DNA of 6,505 bases from Bacillota bacterium (GCA_023417285.1 JAEZFR010000249.1:1-6505); one strand, 5' to 3'. Positions 1-5,084 are shown, counted from the stretch's first letter. Program-made: numbers and translations. The notes: a model not told the origin generated them from the sequence alone.

Positions 1-3
1 ATA

Positions 4-384
4 ATGCCTAAAAGTAAGCGCTTCTGCTCTGATTGCGGATGTGACACTAACAATAAAGAAGCAAAAAATAGTAAGGACACAGTTAAGTGTAGCAATTGCG
101 GTTTTGAGTATAAAAACACAATGAAATTCTGCTCTGAGTGTGGTGACAAATACAATCCTTGCCCTAAGTGTGGTTCGGATCTTCCAGCTGAAGCAGTTAC
201 TTGCGCTGCTTGTGGATACGAACCTCCCCAGCCATGTCCACATTGTGGGGCCGCTCTTCCAGGGAAAAACACACGTTTCTGTCCCGAATGCGGCAAGTCC
301 TTAATAAAAACCTGCCACTCCTGTAATTCGCCCATTACTGGGACTCCAAAATTCTGTCCAGAGTGTGGCAATAAGTTAAATTAA
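4..384 (+). CDS. Multi-zinc-ribbon protein, probably 5'-truncated by the window edge
   Basis: The 126 visible residues hold nine CxxC knuckles (C8/C11, C29/C32, C43/C46, C53/C56, C67/C70, C78/C81, C93/C96, C104/C107, C118/C121). Knuckles 2-9 pair into four consecutive zinc ribbons of the double-zinc-ribbon (DZANK-like) type, each expected to bind one Zn(II). The first knuckle has the form RFCSDCG, which in this protein is the usual second half of a ribbon, and it has no partner. The frame is also open back to base 1, and no ribosome binding site can be seen before the ATG at 4. The ATG may therefore be internal, and the full protein may carry another domain upstream. No membrane helix is visible in this part. 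Such ribbon arrays usually mediate protein contacts; the specific role is unknown. It heads a same-strand run of zinc-ribbon genes. Confidence 0.85.
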   Translation: MPKSKRFCSDCGCDTNNKEAKNSKDTVKCSNCGFEYKNTMKFCSECGDKYNPCPKCGSDLPAEAVTCAACGYEPPQPCPHCGAALPGKNTRFCPECGKSLIKTCHSCNSPITGTPKFCPECGNKLN

Positions 385-393
385 GGTGGTATT

Positions 394-591
394 ATGATCA
401 AATAAAAAAGAACTTACTTACATCTTTTGTAGCTGTGACAATTTTAGCATTGACAATCGTTGTGGTGGGTGGTTTTGATATGTGCTTCTGACCTCGATGT
501 AAGGGAAATATTAGAAACAAGTGAGGAAATTATGGGGTTAGTAAAACAACGGAGTACAGAAGTTAGTCAATTGAAAATGGGAGGCATCTAA
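394..591 (+). pseudogene. Small signal-peptide or membrane-anchored protein gene with two compensating frameshifts
   Basis: ATG at 394 (after GGTGG at 385-389) reads M-I-K and then hits TAA at 403. One base over, the frame running from 402 to 488 encodes a classic hydrophobic segment (KKNLLTSFVAVTILALTIVV, then VGGFDMC) that stops at 489-491. From 487 the original frame resumes and encodes a polar, helical tail (SDLDVREILETSEEIMGLV, then KQRSTEVSQLKMGGI), ending at TAA 589-591. Losing one A in the A-rich run near 400-409 and gaining one T near 486-488 would explain both breaks. The repaired product is about 66 residues: signal peptide or membrane anchor, a Cys right after the hydrophobic stretch, then a short exposed helix. 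Its end overlaps the ribosome binding site of the next gene, as in a tight operon. It could be a true pseudogene or a pair of sequencing errors. Function not recognised. Confidence 0.6.
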
Positions 592-595
592 AAAA

Positions 596-1168
596 ATGGC
601 GGTAGATACAGTTACAACAGCAATAAAAAAAGTAAAAGTGAAAGCTAGCGTTCAAAAGGTTTTTGGTTGGATTATTACTATTTTTAATGGGCTAATAGCA
701 TTTGTTGGCTTGATACAAATTGGTGAAGTGTTTGATGTAGTTATGGTAACTTTTTTCTCAGGTATAACTGCCCTCGGAATTTTGTTGATCAAAAAAGGAA
801 CTAGAAAAACGAAATTAATAAAAACTTTCTATGATTATTCAGCCAGGCTTGCGGCGGATCCGGAAAAATCAATTGATTTATTGGCAGCCTCAACAGGCGT
901 TACTGTTGCCTTGGCAACCAAGAATATAACTGATATGCTCGCATATGGGTTTTTCCCTAATTGTTATCTTGATGGACAGCACAATAAAATGGTTGTTCCC
1001 ACCACACAGCGGTCACAATCATCAACGGCGACCACATCCATATCTCACGGACAAACTCAAACTGTAAAATACACTACTGTACAGTGTAAAGGTTGCGGTG
1101 CGACAAATAAGATTGTCGTTGGCACTGTAGGAGAATGTGAGTTTTGTGGTTCACAATTATCAGAATAG
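596..1168 (+). CDS. Two-helix membrane protein with winged-helix-like region and C-terminal zinc ribbon
   Basis: The product has 190 residues. A basic N-terminus leads into two hydrophobic helices at about 22-42 and 46-65. Residues about 77-135 form a soluble region with the pattern of a small winged-helix or PCI-like domain (helices, then 'ITDMLAYGFF', then a 'CYLDGQHNKMVVP' strand pair). A Ser/Thr/Gln-rich linker (about 137-160) leads to a zinc ribbon with ligands C164, C167, C181 and C184. The start is set by GGGAGG at 579-584 before ATG 596, with only four bases separating it from the preceding broken gene. The soluble region and ribbon align with the next gene product, so the two are paralogs. 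The hairpin topology should place both ends in the cytoplasm. No enzyme motif is visible and the function is unknown; a sensor or scaffold at the membrane is a guess. Confidence 0.85.
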   Translation: MAVDTVTTAIKKVKVKASVQKVFGWIITIFNGLIAFVGLIQIGEVFDVVMVTFFSGITALGILLIKKGTRKTKLIKTFYDYSARLAADPEKSIDLLAASTGVTVALATKNITDMLAYGFFPNCYLDGQHNKMVVPTTQRSQSSTATTSISHGQTQTVKYTTVQCKGCGATNKIVVGTVGECEFCGSQLSE

Positions 1169-1178
1169 GGGTATGAAT

Positions 1179-1823
1179 ATGCAAAAGAAATCCTTTTCAT
1201 GGGCAATTATCATATTAATGTTCTTTTTATTCTTTCCTGTTGGAATCTATATGCTTGTAAAGAAAATGACTGATGAAAAATTCAACTACATAAAGAACGG
1301 TAATTCCTTAAAAGTTTTAGGATGGATTTTAATTGGTTTTGCCGCAATATATTTAATATCAGGCCTTACCGGCGATCTCCAATCTGAAGATGGTTCCAGT
1401 ATTGTAGGACAAATTATAATGATGCTTATTATTTTTGGTGGCGGGGGTGCTTTTTCATTGTATAAAGCATTTTCGTACATAAAAAAAGGCAAAAAATATA
1501 AAAGATATGTCTCTATCATTAATTCAAGCAATGACACTTTAATAGATAATATTGCAGCGGCATATCCGACAAGTTATGAAAAAGCAGCCGAAGATATTCA
1601 ATCTATGATAGATTACGGGTATTTCATCAATGCTTATGTGGACTTGAATCGCAGAGAGTTGATAATGCCACAAAAAGCAGCCTCCGTTAAAGTTACTGCA
1701 AATCAAAATCCTTCACCCTCAGGTAGACAACATACGAGTGAAAAATGCAAAAACTGTGGTGCAACAAATACCGTTGTTCTTGGTGTTATAAACGAATGTG
1801 AATATTGCGGTTCACCGCTATAA
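1179..1823 (+). CDS. Three-helix membrane protein with winged-helix-like region and C-terminal zinc ribbon
   Basis: The product has 214 residues from ATG 1179, chosen because AGGGG (1167-1171) sits 7 bases upstream. ATG 1173 is too close to that site, and ATG 1137 would overlap the previous gene by 32 bases. Hydrophobic helices lie at about 8-27 ('FFLFFPVGIYMLVKK', a motif often seen in small zinc-ribbon membrane proteins), 45-63 and 75-96. Residues about 108-165 repeat the winged-helix-like pattern of the upstream gene ('IQSMIDYGYFINAYVDLNRR', then 'ELIMP'). The zinc ribbon at the C-terminus uses C190, C193, C207 and C210. The gap to the upstream paralog is 10 bases, so they are very likely co-transcribed. 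The extra first helix makes the predicted topology odd-numbered, unlike its paralog. Specific function is unknown. Confidence 0.85.
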   Translation: MQKKSFSWAIIILMFFLFFPVGIYMLVKKMTDEKFNYIKNGNSLKVLGWILIGFAAIYLISGLTGDLQSEDGSSIVGQIIMMLIIFGGGGAFSLYKAFSYIKKGKKYKRYVSIINSSNDTLIDNIAAAYPTSYEKAAEDIQSMIDYGYFINAYVDLNRRELIMPQKAASVKVTANQNPSPSGRQHTSEKCKNCGATNTVVLGVINECEYCGSPL

Positions 1824-1896
1824 ATTCAATAAGGAAATAATGACAGAGGGGATTAGCATCTGTTTGTTTGAGAATTTTGATTTTGGAGATTAAAAT

Positions 1897-2052
1897 ATGG
1901 CTGTATTGAAATGTGAAGCATGTGGTGCCCCACTTGCTACAAAAAACGGTGTTTTAATGTCGATTTGCGAATATTGTGAGACAAAGAACATACTTAGCGA
2001 CACTGCCACAATTTTCACACAGCAGGAAACCATTCACATAGAAGGCTCTTGA
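1897..2052 (+). CDS. 51-residue stand-alone zinc ribbon protein
   Basis: ATG 1897 is preceded by TTGGAGA (1884-1890, core GGAG), at good spacing. The 51-codon frame ends at TGA 2050-2052. The product begins MAVLKCEACGAPLATKNG and carries one zinc ribbon with ligands C6, C9, C24 and C27, followed by a polar tail of about 20 residues with no further domain. The ribbon has the same CxxCG / CEYC form as the C-terminal ribbons of the two upstream membrane proteins, so it may be a detached relative, or the surviving N-terminus of a longer ribbon protein. It sits in line between zinc-ribbon genes, 34 bases before the next one. Being so short, it is easy for gene finders to miss. A protein-binding or regulatory role is a guess. 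Confidence 0.65.
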   Translation: MAVLKCEACGAPLATKNGVLMSICEYCETKNILSDTATIFTQQETIHIEGS

Positions 2053-2086
2053 TGGGTTAATAAATATTTAAAGAGGAGAGATTATA

Positions 2087-3091
2087 ATGAATTGTAATCA
2101 ATGTGGGACTCAGTTTGAAGGAAAATTTTGCCCCAACTGTGGAGCTCCGGCAGCCGCAGAAATACCTGTTGTAAATAACGCACCGGTGGCTCCTGCCGTA
2201 GAACCCAAGAAAAAGAAAACGATTCATAAAAAATGGTGGTTCTGGGTAATCATCGTAGTTGTAGCTATTGGCGTTATTGGTGGTTCAGGTGGTGATGAAA
2301 CATCTACTAATTCTGATAACGGCAGTTCTGTCTCTCAAAGTGGCAATAAAAAATCTACTAATACTGATAACGACAATTCTATCACTCAAAGCGGCGATGA
2401 AACTAAAAATGATACAACTAACAATAGCAATAAAATCACTGTTGTTGATTTCAGCACAATGAGCAAGGCTGATATTGAAAGTTGGGCAACAACAAACAAC
2501 GTGACCGTTAATTTTAGTGAAGATTACTCTGATTCTGTTGCTTCCGGTTTTGTGATTAGCCAAAATAAAAAGGCAAATGAATCTGTAAAAGAGGGTGCGA
2601 CAATTAAGGTTGTACTTTCGAAAGGTAAGAAGCCCTCAATCGAATATCAAAATGCACTTAAAAAAGCAGAAACTTATTCGAAAATTATGCATATGTCCAA
2701 GAAGGCAATATATAATCAGTTGACATCTGAATATGGCGAAAAGTTCCCTGCAGATGCTGCACAATACGCTATTGATAATTTAGATGCCGACTATAAGGCA
2801 AATGCATTGGCAAAGGCAAAAACATACCATCAAACTATGAATATGTCCAAGAAGTCAATATATGATCAGTTGACATCTGAATATGGCGAGAAGTTCACTG
2901 CTGAGGAAGCTCAGTATGCTATCGACCATTTAGATGCCGACTATAAAGCAAATGCATTGGCAAAGGCAAAAACATACCAGCAAACTATGAGTATGTCTAA
3001 GAGTGCAATTTATGATCAACTTGTTTCCGAACATGGCGAGAAGTTCACCGCTGAGGAAGCTCAGTATGCTATCGACCATTTAGATGATTGA
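2087..3091 (+). CDS. Zinc ribbon, membrane anchor, PASTA-like and three Ltp-type repeats: surface-exposed protein
   Basis: The product has 334 residues; ATG 2087 follows AAGAGGAGAG (2071-2080). Order of parts: zinc ribbon C3/C6/C15/C18; Pro/Ala linker; a lysine patch (41-49); one membrane helix (about 50-66); a Ser/Thr/Asn/Asp-rich stalk with two 17-residue repeats (69-102); a PASTA-like domain (about 117-183, 'SGFVISQNKKANESVKEG', ending 'LSKGKK'); and three tandem 50-residue repeats (189-238, 239-288, 289-334). The repeats carry the 'MSKxAIYxQLxSExGEKF' and 'AAQYAIDNLDADY' patterns of the Ltp family (Pfam PF07553). The positive patch before the helix predicts the ribbon inside and the PASTA and Ltp parts outside. 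PASTA domains typically bind peptidoglycan or beta-lactams. The founding Ltp protein, a lipoprotein of Streptococcus phage TP-J34, blocks DNA injection by incoming phage. This protein has a membrane anchor instead of a lipobox. A surface role, possibly phage exclusion, is inferred, not shown. Confidence 0.85.
   Translation: MNCNQCGTQFEGKFCPNCGAPAAAEIPVVNNAPVAPAVEPKKKKTIHKKWWFWVIIVVVAIGVIGGSGGDETSTNSDNGSSVSQSGNKKSTNTDNDNSITQSGDETKNDTTNNSNKITVVDFSTMSKADIESWATTNNVTVNFSEDYSDSVASGFVISQNKKANESVKEGATIKVVLSKGKKPSIEYQNALKKAETYSKIMHMSKKAIYNQLTSEYGEKFPADAAQYAIDNLDADYKANALAKAKTYHQTMNMSKKSIYDQLTSEYGEKFTAEEAQYAIDHLDADYKANALAKAKTYQQTMSMSKSAIYDQLVSEHGEKFTAEEAQYAIDHLDD
2291..2392 (+). repeat. 51-bp in-frame tandem repeat (two units) in the stalk
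   Basis: Two 51-bp units start at 2291 and 2342. They encode GDETSTNSDNGSSVSQS and GNKKSTNTDNDNSITQS. A third partial start (GDETKND) follows at 2393. The repeat encodes a flexible, hydrophilic stalk just after the membrane helix, and its length probably varies between strains by slippage. Confidence 0.75.
2651..3091 (+). repeat. 150-bp in-frame tandem repeat, three copies (Ltp-type units)
   Basis: Copies begin at 2651, 2801 and 2951, each with an Asn-Ala-Leu start; the last is cut short at residue 46 by the stop codon. Copies 2 and 3 are closest: bases 2885-2936 and 3035-3086 differ at one position over 52 bases, while copy 1 is more diverged. This suggests recent duplication or gene conversion at the 3' end of the gene. 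Confidence 0.85.
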
Positions 3092-3094
3092 TAA

Positions 3095-3510
3095 TATATA
3101 GCGAGGGTAAACGAGTGTTGTGCTGAATTGGGTATCAGTCCACTTGGTATAATCATGAAACGGAGGAAGGGGTATGATATTCGTATACAGATTCTCATAA
3201 AAGTTATATAAGGTTTGCTCGTAATTTTAATCTCGAACTGCAACAAATAAGGAGAGGCAGACACAAAGAAGGAATATATCATATACAACATATAAATGCC
3301 TATCACAGCAAACTTAAAAAGTGGCTTGGTAGGTTTAATGGTGTTGCGACAAAATATTTGGCTAATTTTATGTACTGGTTCAAATGGTTACAGGTATTTA
3401 GTGCTGAAAAAGATATGGCAAGGATTAAGCATCTCATAGTACAATCTTACACTGTTCATACTGATACAAAGATAAAATATTTTTCTTACAGAGAACCAGC
3501 ATTTGTATAA
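3095..3510 (+). mobile_element. Decayed IS1595-family (ISXO2-like) transposase remnant
   Basis: The stretch 3178-3510 is open in one frame with no plausible start. It encodes the C-terminal part of an IS1595/ISXO2-type transposase: 'DSHKSYIRFARN' (resembling the second catalytic Asp region), 'GIYHIQHINAYHSKLKKW', 'RFNGVATKYLANFMYWFKWL' and a terminal 'YREPAFV' before TAA 3508-3510. The NAYHS and F-GVATKYL motifs are characteristic of this family. Just before it, in another frame (3095-3211), the peptide 'RVNECCAELGIS' resembles the N-terminal helix-turn-helix of such transposases. The middle of the protein, including the first catalytic Asp, is missing, so the remnant looks internally deleted and frameshifted and cannot be active by itself. 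No terminal inverted repeats or target duplication were recognised. It separates the zinc-ribbon run from the genes to the right. Confidence 0.75.
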
Positions 3511-3622
3511 TACTTACATTAATACGAAAGTATTGCATAATAATATTAGGTTTCTTTAGTTTAAATTGTGAGCGATAAATGAGATTTTGTGGAGATGTTT
3601 AATTTAAAACTTGGAGGGGTGA

Positions 3623-3811
3623 ATGGATATGAAAAAGATGTTATTAGGTATAGCAGTCATTTTATGTGGAATTTGTGCTATTCTATTATCGGGTTTACAA
3701 GGTACACCAACATTTAACAATTGGTTACTTGAATTGTTTGGGGTTACTTTTCCTATTGTTGGTTTTGTCCTTTCTATTTGGGGCTTCTTTGTCAAAGAAA
3801 AGAAAGAGTAA
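3623..3811 (+). CDS. Small two-helix membrane protein, unrecognised
   Basis: The 62-residue product starts at ATG 3623 behind a strong GGAGGGG (3613-3619); the in-frame ATG at 3629 is equally possible by spacing. It has two hydrophobic helices at about 6-25 ('MLLGIAVILCGICAILLSGL') and 38-56 ('FGVTFPIVGFVLSIWGFF'), a short polar loop between them, and a lysine-rich end (KEKKE). The basic residues at both ends predict a hairpin with both termini in the cytoplasm. No motif points to a function, and I do not recognise the family. It stands alone, after a transposase remnant and before a hairpin terminator. The strong ribosome binding site and coherent topology argue that it is a real gene. Confidence 0.6.
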   Translation: MDMKKMLLGIAVILCGICAILLSGLQGTPTFNNWLLELFGVTFPIVGFVLSIWGFFVKEKKE

Positions 3812-3867
3812 TAAATTCCAATTTATCGATTAGATATGATGAACAGCCTTCTTATTAGACAAAGTAA

Positions 3868-3889
3868 AGGACTCCTCGTTTGGAGTCCT
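3868..3889. terminator. Hairpin terminator after the small membrane protein gene
   Basis: AGGACTCC (3868-3875), a 6-base loop, then GGAGTCCT (3882-3889): a perfect 8-bp stem. The plus-strand tail (ATTAGTTT) is only moderately T-rich. On the minus strand the stem is followed by TTTACTTT, so it may work in both directions. It lies 56 bases past the stop of the small membrane protein. Confidence 0.65.
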
Positions 3890-3894
3890 ATTAG

Positions 3895-3915
3895 TTTCAA
3901 CGGCTTGTGTTGAAA
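3895..3915. repeat. Second short inverted repeat
   Basis: TTTCAAC (3895-3901), loop GGCTTGT, GTTGAAA (3909-3915): a perfect 7-bp stem five bases after the terminator hairpin. It could be a back-up terminator or a protein binding site; nothing decides between them. Confidence 0.4.
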
Positions 3916-3930
3916 TTATTAGACGCACAA

Positions 3931-3988
3931 AATACGCATTATTTTTCTGAAGACTATTGGTAAATGCGTATTAAAGGCGTATTATGAT
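3931..3988 (+). promoter_or_regulatory. hicB promoter with overlapping palindromic operator
   Basis: A plausible sigma-A promoter is TTGGTA (3957-3962), 17 bases, TATTAT (3980-3985). AATACGCATT (3931-3940) and AATGCGTATT (3963-3972) form a perfect 10-bp inverted repeat around a 22-base centre. GCGTATTA occurs twice in direct orientation, at 3966-3973 and 3977-3984, 11 bases apart (about one helical turn), and so covers the spacer and the -10. This is the layout expected for autorepression by a DNA-binding antitoxin such as HicB, made just downstream. The promoter call rests on sequence match only. Confidence 0.55.
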
Positions 3989-4021
3989 ATATAGCAAGCA
4001 GATTTCAAGGAGGTATTAAAG

Positions 4022-4423
4022 ATGAAAAACGCATATCCCGTTGTTATGACACAGGGAAAAGAATTTGTTGTTGTATTCGTCCCTGATTTCAATATCAATA
4101 CGCAGGGTAAAGACATTCCGGACGCGATCAAGATGGCACGCGACGCAATCGGGCTTATGGGAATTGATATGCAGGACGACGGCGAAACATTGCCGAATGC
4201 GTCAAACCTTGCAGACGTTCAAGCTGAAGCGCCGTCCGGGGGGCTTGTTTCGCTTGTTGACGTTGATTTCGCAGAGTATCGCAGAAAAAACGATATGCGC
4301 GCCGTGAAGAAGAATTGCACGATCCCTTCGTGGCTTAACTTTGAAGCGGAGCGGGCGGGCGTGAATTTTTCCGCCGTCCTGCAAGCAGCACTTAAAACCG
4401 AATTAAACATTACGGGCAGATAA
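4022..4423 (+). CDS. hicB: HicB-family antitoxin, apparently without HicA
   Basis: The 133-residue product starts at ATG 4022 behind AAGGAGG (4007-4013, 8-base spacing). The N-terminal part (1-85) has the HicB partial RNase H-like fold pattern: strand 'EFVVVFVPDFN', helix 'DIPDAIKMARDAIGLMGID', 'LPNAS' and 'VSLVDVDFAEYR'. The C-terminal part (about 94-127, 'VKKNCTIPSWLNFEAERAGV', then NFSAVLQAAL) is a ribbon-helix-helix type DNA-binding domain. In type II HicAB systems HicB neutralises the mRNA-cleaving toxin HicA and represses the operon. No HicA-like frame lies in the roughly 200 bases upstream, where it usually sits, and downstream there is only an opposite-strand remnant. The gene is therefore a solitary antitoxin, or its partner is elsewhere. 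Its codon use (GCG, CGC, CCG, GAC) is visibly more G+C-rich than the flanking genes, suggesting transfer. Confidence 0.85.
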   Translation: MKNAYPVVMTQGKEFVVVFVPDFNINTQGKDIPDAIKMARDAIGLMGIDMQDDGETLPNASNLADVQAEAPSGGLVSLVDVDFAEYRRKNDMRAVKKNCTIPSWLNFEAERAGVNFSAVLQAALKTELNITGR

Positions 4424-4764
4424 TCACATCTGCGGAAGTAAACGGCAGAAAAATGGCAAAAAGCAATATGATCCCAGCTTTTTTTCGGTCGGTATAACCT
4501 GCTTCGATAAGGCGTTCATATATGAACTTGTGATTTACGGCATGAATAGCACGGAGAACAATTTTCGGTTCATCAACCCAGAATACAAGGCCGGCTTTCT
4601 CGAGAGCTTCTACTTCGGCGTTATTACCAATAGCGCCGATTGAAGGTGCGTTTTTCACGGTATAGCATCTCAAGCATGAGGTAGTGCAAAACTTTTTGTG
4701 CTGGAATAGGTGTTGACTCAATACGAGCAACTACTTCGGTGAGAGTGTAGGGTTTTGGAAAGGT
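4410..4764 (-). pseudogene. Frameshifted remnant of an unidentified gene, convergent with hicB
   Basis: On the minus strand, from 4764 down to about 4666, one frame encodes TFPKPYTLTEVVARIESTPI followed by PAQKVLHYLMLEM. It then reaches a stop, and no start precedes it because TAA lies at 4767-4765. A single-base shift near 4668-4660 continues into another frame encoding 'YTVKNAPSIGAIGNNAEVEA', then LEKAGLVFWVDEPKIVLRA and IHAVNHKFIYERLIEAGYTD. Both halves look like real soluble, helical protein; the residues after about 'GYTDRKKAG' (hydrophobic run to TAA at 4410) look like read-through. I do not recognise the family. A reading confined to the second frame would start at 4730, but its first 25 residues are Cys/His-rich and unlike the rest, which supports a frameshift over a short intact gene. 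The 3' end overlaps hicB by 14 bases, tail to tail. Confidence 0.5.
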
Positions 4765-4807
4765 TTATAAAATTCAAAAAAGCGATATGTAGCAAAAAAC
4801 TGATAAC

Positions 4808-4845
4808 AAAAAAGACCCGAAGGCTTAAAACCTTCGGGTCTTTTT
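4808..4845. terminator. Strong bidirectional rho-independent terminator
   Basis: AAAAAGACCCGAAGG (4809-4823), loop CTTAAAA, CCTTCGGGTCTTTTT (4831-4845): a 15-bp stem with a GC-rich core and a T-run on both strands. On the minus strand it lies about 85 bases beyond the tRNA-Leu 3' end and probably ends that transcript. On the plus strand it would block transcription coming from the hicB side. Confidence 0.9.
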
Positions 4846-4930
4846 CTCGTTATTGCGCTATTTTGATTACTACCGCAACGACCTTCTTGAAAAATCGAAG
4901 CCGTTGTTTGAAGTTCAAATTTGCGCCGTT

Positions 4931-5017
4931 TGGTGCGGAAAACAGGACTTGAACCTGCACGAACTTTCATTCACTAGTACCTGAAACTAGCGCGTCTGCC
5001 AATTCCGCCATTCCCGC
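4931..5017 (-). tRNA. tRNA-Leu (anticodon CAG)
   Basis: Read on the minus strand: acceptor GCGGGAA pairs with TTTCCGC (one G-T wobble), followed by discriminator A and an encoded CCA (4933-4931). The D-loop contains AATTGGCAGA. The anticodon stem CTAGT/ACTAG encloses loop TTCAGGT with anticodon CAG (4983-4981), which reads CUG. A long class II variable arm follows, as expected for leucine, then the T-arm with TTCAAGT between GCAGG and CCTGT. Length is 87 nt with CCA. All elements of a functional tRNA are present. Confidence 0.95.
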
Positions 5018-5045
5018 ATGACTGGCTCTTTTAGAGCGCTATATT

Positions 5046-5074
5046 ATTTTACTATATATTATTACTTATTTCAA
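5046..5074 (-). promoter_or_regulatory. Promoter of tRNA-Leu
   Basis: On the minus strand: TTGAAA (-35, 5074-5069), 17-base spacer, TAAAAT (-10, 5051-5046). Transcription would start about 20-25 bases before the tRNA 5' end. The leader contains GCTCT-AAA-AGAGC, a small hairpin that may help 5' processing. Confidence 0.7.
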
Positions 5075-5084
5075 TACGTCCATA

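Noticed and set aside
404..410. A-AAA-AAG, a classic -1 slippery heptamer, in the broken small gene
   Set aside because: The phase is wrong: the ATG 394 frame meets TAA at 403 before the site, and the shift required is not -1 from that frame.
1286..1537. 83-codon minus-strand frame inside the three-helix membrane protein gene
   Set aside because: Shadow frame: the plus-strand gene has a ribosome binding site, domains and a paralog, and the shadow has none.
1840..1893. 17-codon frame (MTEGISICLFENFDFGD) with AAGGAA upstream, ending four bases before the next ATG
   Set aside because: Too short to separate from chance; no homology or repeated codon pattern supports a leader peptide.
3061..3306. 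81-codon frame on the minus strand
   Set aside because: It lies antisense to the surface-protein end and the transposase remnant, and has no ribosome binding site or recognisable motif.
3521..3534. AATAC-GAAA-GTATT hairpin after the transposase remnant
   Set aside because: A 5-bp AT-rich stem with no T-tract; too weak to call a terminator or IS end.
3852..3924. Direct repeat TTATTAGAC at 3852-3860 and 3916-3924
   Set aside because: Nine AT-rich bases 64 apart around a terminator; likely chance, with no insertion between them that would make it a target duplication.
4731..4970. 79-codon minus-strand frame and 65-codon plus-strand frame at 4755-4952
   Set aside because: Both run through the terminator, and the minus-strand frame also through the tRNA-Leu gene (the plus-strand one through its 3' end), so they are not credible coding regions.
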